NCBI RefSeq assembly: GCF_001463905.1
Contig: NZ_BBWR01000020.1
Location: forward strand, 1 to 64,000
Length of the DNA stretch: 64,000 nucleotides
Source of the DNA: Aureimonas frigidaquae
GTDB lineage: Bacteria > Pseudomonadota > Alphaproteobacteria > Rhizobiales > Rhizobiaceae
Direction of reading: 5' to 3'
The translations under genes were made by a program, and so were the position numbers. Of this stretch, positions 61,334-64,000 are shown piece after piece. Under the pieces are notes generated by a model. That model was not told the DNA's origin and made no database searches. It saw only the letters and a list, made by a program, of their open reading frames with translations. How positions within the stretch are numbered: position 1 is the first letter of the stretch; every line of letters starts with the position of its first letter.

Positions 61334-61537
61334 GTGAGCCAGCTGGGTGAAGACCTGATCGAGGCCGTAAAGGAAATGGCAGCTGACCTGCGTGGTGAGG
61401 TCCGCGCCGAAAGCTACGAGATCCCGGTAGATGCGATGACACTCGAGCGCACTGGCAATGAACGAGCGGTGAAGCCGGCCTTAAGCGAAGGCGAGTTCCG
61501 TCTGAGACCCAGCCGCCGCCGCGCCTTCCAGCGTTAG
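61334..61537 (+). pseudogene. Truncated HTH antitoxin-like gene
   Basis: From a GTG at 61334 the frame reads VSQLGEDLIEAVKEMAADLRG then EVRAESYEIPVDAMT, which resembles the N-terminus of HigA/NadS-type helix-turn-helix antitoxins that open SxLGxxLIxAxxEM. The expected HTH domain is absent: at 61458, exactly where the duplicated ogt-end repeat begins, the frame runs into unrelated sequence and stops at 61537. The GTG overlaps the stop of a 35-codon plus-strand frame that ends at 61336 and could be the tail of a lost toxin gene; I cannot identify it. Assignment rests on about 35 residues. Confidence 0.5.
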
Positions 61538-61546
61538 AAGCCAAGT
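61458..61546. repeat. Direct repeat, copy 1 (duplicated 3' end of ogt)
   Basis: An 89-bp segment matching 62018-62106 at all but 5 positions by my count. On the minus strand it encodes the last 21 residues of the ogt product plus stop (TWLLTLEGAAAAGSQTELAF), with the same amino acids. Three of the differences fall at synonymous third positions of those codons; the other two fall in sequence after the stop and at the repeat edge. Confidence 0.9.
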
Positions 61547-62017
61547 GATGAAGACGGGGCTCGTATAAGTAGCAGGACCTCTATCGACCGCTATTCAGAA
61601 AGAAGGAAGGTAGAAGGCTTTCCTGCAATGCAGCATTCAAGTTTGATCTGAAACGTAAGATCGTTCAGCGGGCTAGGGCGTAATTCGCCGGCTGACTCTT
61701 GGAGTAGACATCCTGGCATGTCTTGTGCGCGCAGGTGACACGGAAGCCGCAGCTGTCGGCTGAAGTGACCCGACGCCTTCGCTTCCGAGAAATCATGACG
61801 GCTGTCCACCTACCGTCTAGCCCAGCCTTAAGGGTCGCGTATTGGCACGTCAGCTGGGATGCATGATCTATAATCCAAGGCTCGGAACTTTCAACGGGAC
61901 TTTGAATGACCGACCTTTACGTCACGATTGACATCGCCGACATCAACCTCCGCCTTGAAGCGTCTCACCGTAGCGAGCGGCCATCTGCGGAGCGCTCCCA
62001 AGATCCAAGATGAAGCG
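61547..62017. other. Gene-poor segment between the two ogt-end repeats
   Basis: 471 bases that look less GC-rich than the surroundings, with many stops in all frames. A 72-codon minus-strand frame (61591-61809) and a short plus-strand frame starting MTDLYVTIDIADINLR at 61907 are present, but neither resembles anything I recognise. There is no transposase fragment or tRNA that I can see. It is most likely decayed foreign DNA. Confidence 0.6.
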
Positions 62018-62106
62018 ATGAACGAGCCGTGAAGCCGGCCTTAAGCGAAGGCGAGTTCCGTCTGGGACCCGGCCGCCGCGGCGCCTTCCAGCGTTAGAAG
62101 CCAGGT
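62018..62106. repeat. Direct repeat, copy 2 (3' end of intact ogt)
   Basis: The partner of 61458-61546, offset by exactly 560 bases. It comprises the final codons and stop of the intact ogt gene plus 23 bases of downstream sequence. Confidence 0.9.
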
Positions 62107-62544
62107 CTTGGTCGGAAGCCCGCCGCCGAAGCCGGTCAGGGCGCCGGTGCCGCCGATGACGCGGTGGCAGGGCAGTATGATGGGCAGGGGGTTGGCGCCA
62201 TTGGCCGCGCCGACGGCGCGGCTGGCGGTGGGCCGGCCGATGCGGCGGGCCAGCGTGCCGTAGGTGATGGTTTCGCCATAGGGAATGGCGCGCAGCGCGG
62301 TCCAGACCTGTATCTGGAACGGCGTGCCGGCAGGCGCGAGCGGAACGGTGAAGGCGCGCAGCTTGCCGTTGAAATAGTCGGTGAGTTCCTGGCGCGCCAG
62401 GATGAAGGCCGCGTCGTCACGTTGCCAGTCGGGGCCGGGCGCCATCATGCGGCTGCCGGTGGGAAAGCTGATGCGTGAAAGCGCGTGGCCATCGCCGGCC
62501 AGGAGCAGGGCGCCGATGGGGGTCTGAAGATAGGTGTAGAGCAT
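62041..62544 (-). CDS. ogt: Methylated-DNA--protein-cysteine methyltransferase
   Basis: A 167-residue suicide repair protein that transfers the methyl group from O6-methylguanine to its own cysteine. The active site is ILPCHRVIG, with the helix-turn-helix stretch GETITYGTLARRIGRPTASRAVG ahead, including the Arg finger. Length and layout match Ogt. The start at 62544 (MLYTYLQTPIGALLLAG) is the family N-terminus. Its 3' end is duplicated at 61458-61546. It lies 29 bases after the DUF2474 gene on the same strand, so it could be on the cydAB transcript. Confidence 0.92.
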   Translation of the reverse strand: MLYTYLQTPIGALLLAGDGHALSRISFPTGSRMMAPGPDWQRDDAAFILARQELTDYFNGKLRAFTVPLAPAGTPFQIQVWTALRAIPYGETITYGTLARRIGRPTASRAVGAANGANPLPIILPCHRVIGGTGALTGFGGGLPTKTWLLTLEGAAAAGSQTELAFA

Positions 62545-62573
62545 TGGGCGGGTCCGATCTGACCGCGGCAAGG

Positions 62574-62678
62574 CTACATTATCATGGCGCGGATGCCATA
62601 GGCCACGACGCTCAGGGCGACGATACCGGCGAGCCACAGGCCGATGAACCAAAGGATCTGGCGCAGGCGCACTGGCAT
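62574..62678 (-). CDS. DUF2474 small membrane protein
   Basis: A 34-residue protein: a basic start (MPVRLRQ), one transmembrane segment (ILWFIGLWLAGIVALSVVAYG) and a short tail. It matches the DUF2474 small proteins encoded after cydB/cioB, analogous in place to CydX, the single-helix subunit of cytochrome bd. It starts 4 bases after the cydB stop. A longer frame upstream exists but would run inside cydB. Confidence 0.75.
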   Translation of the reverse strand: MPVRLRQILWFIGLWLAGIVALSVVAYGIRAMIM

Positions 62679-62682
62679 GGCG

Positions 62683-63708
62683 TCAGTGGTGATGCTGGTG
62701 GTAGCCCTCGCCCTCGATGACCTTTCCCCGGAAGATCCAGTAGGAATAGGCCGTATAGGCAAGGATCATGGGTACCAGCACGATCGCGCCGACCAGGACG
62801 AAGGACAGGCTGGCATCCGGCGCGGCCGCGTCCCAGATGGTCAGCTCCGGCGGCAGGATGTTGGGATAGAAGCTGATGCCGATGCCGATATAGGACAGGA
62901 CGAAGAGGCCGAGCGCCGACAGGAAGGGACGGTAGGTCGAGACCGGATCGTTCAGGCCGCGGAACAGGCTGAGCGCCGCCAGCGCCAGGAGGATGGGGAT
63001 GGGGGCGACGAAGGCGATCTGTGGGAATGTGAACCAGCGGGCATAGAATGTGTCCTGCAGGAAGGGCATCCAGATGCTGACGACGCCGATGGCGGCCAGG
63101 GTGCCGATGCCGGCGATGCGGGCGTAGCGGGCCGCCAGGCGGTTGAGCGGCCCTTCGGTGCGGACGACCAGCCAGGTGGCGCCGAGCAGCGCATAGCCGA
63201 TGACGACGGCGATGCCGGTCATGATGGAAAAAGGCGTCAGCCAATCCCACCACCCGCCGGCATAGGCCCGGTTCTCGATCTCGATGCCCTGGACGATGGT
63301 GCCGAGCGCGATGCCCTGGCAGAAGGCGGCGAACAGCGAGCCGATGAAGAAGGCGGCGTCCCACACGCCGCGCCAGCGCACCGTGCGGAAGCGGAACTCG
63401 AAGGAGACGCCGCGGAAGATGAGCGCCAGAAGCATGGCGATGATGGGCGCGTAGAGCGCCGGCATGACCACCGCATAGGCGAGGGGGAAGACGGCGAAGA
63501 GGCCGCCCCCGCCCATGACCAGCCAGGTTTCGTTGCCGTCCCAGAAGGGGGCGACGGTGTTCATGGCCGTATCGCGGTTCTCGTGCCGCTGCAGGAGCGG
63601 GAAGAGAATGCCGATGCCGAGGTCGAAGCCGTCCAGCACCACATAGGCCAGAACCGCAAAGGCGATGATGAAGGCCCAGATCAGCGGCAGGTCGAGCGAC
63701 AGGTCCAT
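62683..63708 (-). CDS. cydB: Cytochrome bd-type ubiquinol oxidase subunit II
   Basis: A 341-residue membrane subunit with about eight or nine transmembrane segments, beginning LPLIWAFIIAFAVLAYVVLD then GFDLGIGILFPL and including NTVAPFWDGNETWLV, the typical CydB signature. It pairs with the subunit I gene upstream. Together they reduce oxygen to water with ubiquinol, without pumping protons. The start at 63708 follows CTGAGGAGGA. The C-terminus GYHQHHH is histidine-rich. Confidence 0.94.
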   Translation of the reverse strand: MDLSLDLPLIWAFIIAFAVLAYVVLDGFDLGIGILFPLLQRHENRDTAMNTVAPFWDGNETWLVMGGGGLFAVFPLAYAVVMPALYAPIIAMLLALIFRGVSFEFRFRTVRWRGVWDAAFFIGSLFAAFCQGIALGTIVQGIEIENRAYAGGWWDWLTPFSIMTGIAVVIGYALLGATWLVVRTEGPLNRLAARYARIAGIGTLAAIGVVSIWMPFLQDTFYARWFTFPQIAFVAPIPILLALAALSLFRGLNDPVSTYRPFLSALGLFVLSYIGIGISFYPNILPPELTIWDAAAPDASLSFVLVGAIVLVPMILAYTAYSYWIFRGKVIEGEGYHQHHH

Positions 63709-63721
63709 GGCCGGGTCCTCC

Positions 63722-64000
63722 TCAGTGGGTCTGCGACGGCGCGGGGCCGCGCTCGTCCATGTGCGGCGCGGGCGTGATGCCCGCCGTGCGGATCGGCTGG
63801 TTCGGATCCGGCCCTTCCTCGAAGACCGAGGGCGCCCTGCGCATGGTGCGCAAAATGTAATAGGTGCCCGCCCCGAAGACGATGAAATAGACCACGATGA
63901 AGGCGACGAGGCTGGACCCGACCGCCGAGGCGGCGATGGGCGAATGGCTGTCGGCGGTGCGCAGGAGCCCATACACCGTATAGGGCTGCCGGCCGACCTC
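63722..64000 (-). CDS. cydA: Cytochrome bd-type ubiquinol oxidase subunit I, C-terminal part
   Basis: Only the last 92 codons are inside the window; the gene continues past position 64000. The frame opens EVGRQPYTVYGLLRTADSHS, the conserved CydA/CioA stretch before the last transmembrane segment (VAFIVVYFIVFGAGTYYIL), and ends in a polar tail. The TVYGLLRTADSHSP form, with a DUF2474 gene after cydB, suggests the cyanide-insensitive (Cio) subtype. The heme-ligating residues and the Q-loop lie outside the window, so this cannot be confirmed. Confidence 0.88.
   Translation of the reverse strand, partial: EVGRQPYTVYGLLRTADSHSPIAASAVGSSLVAFIVVYFIVFGAGTYYILRTMRRAPSVFEEGPDPNQPIRTAGITPAPHMDERGPAPSQTH

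Noticed and set aside
61591-61809. 72-codon minus-strand frame in the gap beside ogt
   Set aside because: No ribosome-binding sequence or family resemblance; the surrounding sequence is decayed.
61907-62014. Short plus-strand frame beginning MTDLYVTIDIADINLR
   Set aside because: About 35 codons with no recognisable family in a decayed region; not enough to call a gene or a fragment.

Overview
The window is a high-GC, gene-dense chromosomal segment of an alphaproteobacterium, most likely of the order Hyphomicrobiales (Rhizobiales). The evidence is the hisS-hisZ-hisG cluster with short-form HisG, the TIGR01459-type HAD gene followed by ribF and ileS, the pmbA/cysQ-like/DUF4170/DUF374/waaA/lpxK cluster, DUF2093 and DUF2585 genes, a CIRCE-controlled groESL, and an endonuclease-type MutL. 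I see no tRNA or rRNA gene, no CRISPR array, no complete insertion sequence and no prophage. Nearly all of it is core genome; the only accessory-looking patch is about 61.2-62.1 kb.

Layout. 0-4.6 kb: an L,D-transpeptidase, a small exported protein, dhaKL behind a dyad-rich control region, a DUF2927 protein and tag. 4.7-8.1 kb: hisS-hisZ-hisG, overlapping or nearly so. 8.1-12.7 kb, minus strand: DoxX, fumC, a CsbD-like protein, groEL and groES, with clear terminators after csbD and groEL and a heat-shock-type promoter plus CIRCE ahead of groES. 12.9-26.9 kb, mostly plus strand: HAD phosphatase, ribF, ileS, a lipoprotein, (tadA on minus), a pseudouridine synthase with very long disordered tails, rsmD, a pair of M16 peptidases, a patatin-like protein and an asparaginase. 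26.9-28.2 kb: topoisomerase IB divergent from a DUF2945 gene. 28.3-33.9 kb: pmbA and the Kdo/lipid A genes. 33.9-35.6 kb: an Lrp-type regulator divergent from a saccharopine dehydrogenase family gene. 35.7-49.6 kb, minus strand: a tight glycogen cluster pgi-glgP-glgC-glgA-pgm-DUF2585-glgX, then mutL and DUF2093. 49.7-57.0 kb, minus strand: tamA-tamB. 57.3-60.1 kb: a radical SAM protein followed after one base by UdgX. 60.1-61.2 kb: a class C beta-lactamase. 61.2-62.1 kb: a decayed patch with a truncated antitoxin-like gene and a second copy of the ogt 3' end. 62.0-64 kb, minus strand: ogt, then cydA (cut by the window edge), cydB and a 34-residue DUF2474 protein.

How the genes work together. 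The glycogen cluster covers glucose-phosphate interconversion, ADP-glucose synthesis, elongation, phosphorolysis and debranching, but has no branching enzyme. waaA and lpxK act on the lipid A precursor. tamA and tamB form an outer-membrane assembly module. The radical SAM/UdgX pair is a two-gene DNA-damage module whose natural lesion is, as far as I know, not established; it is the nearest thing here to an undescribed system. The most informative structure not explained by genes is the 89-bp direct repeat around 61.5 and 62.0 kb, which duplicates the end of ogt and has the form of a leftover integration or recombination scar.
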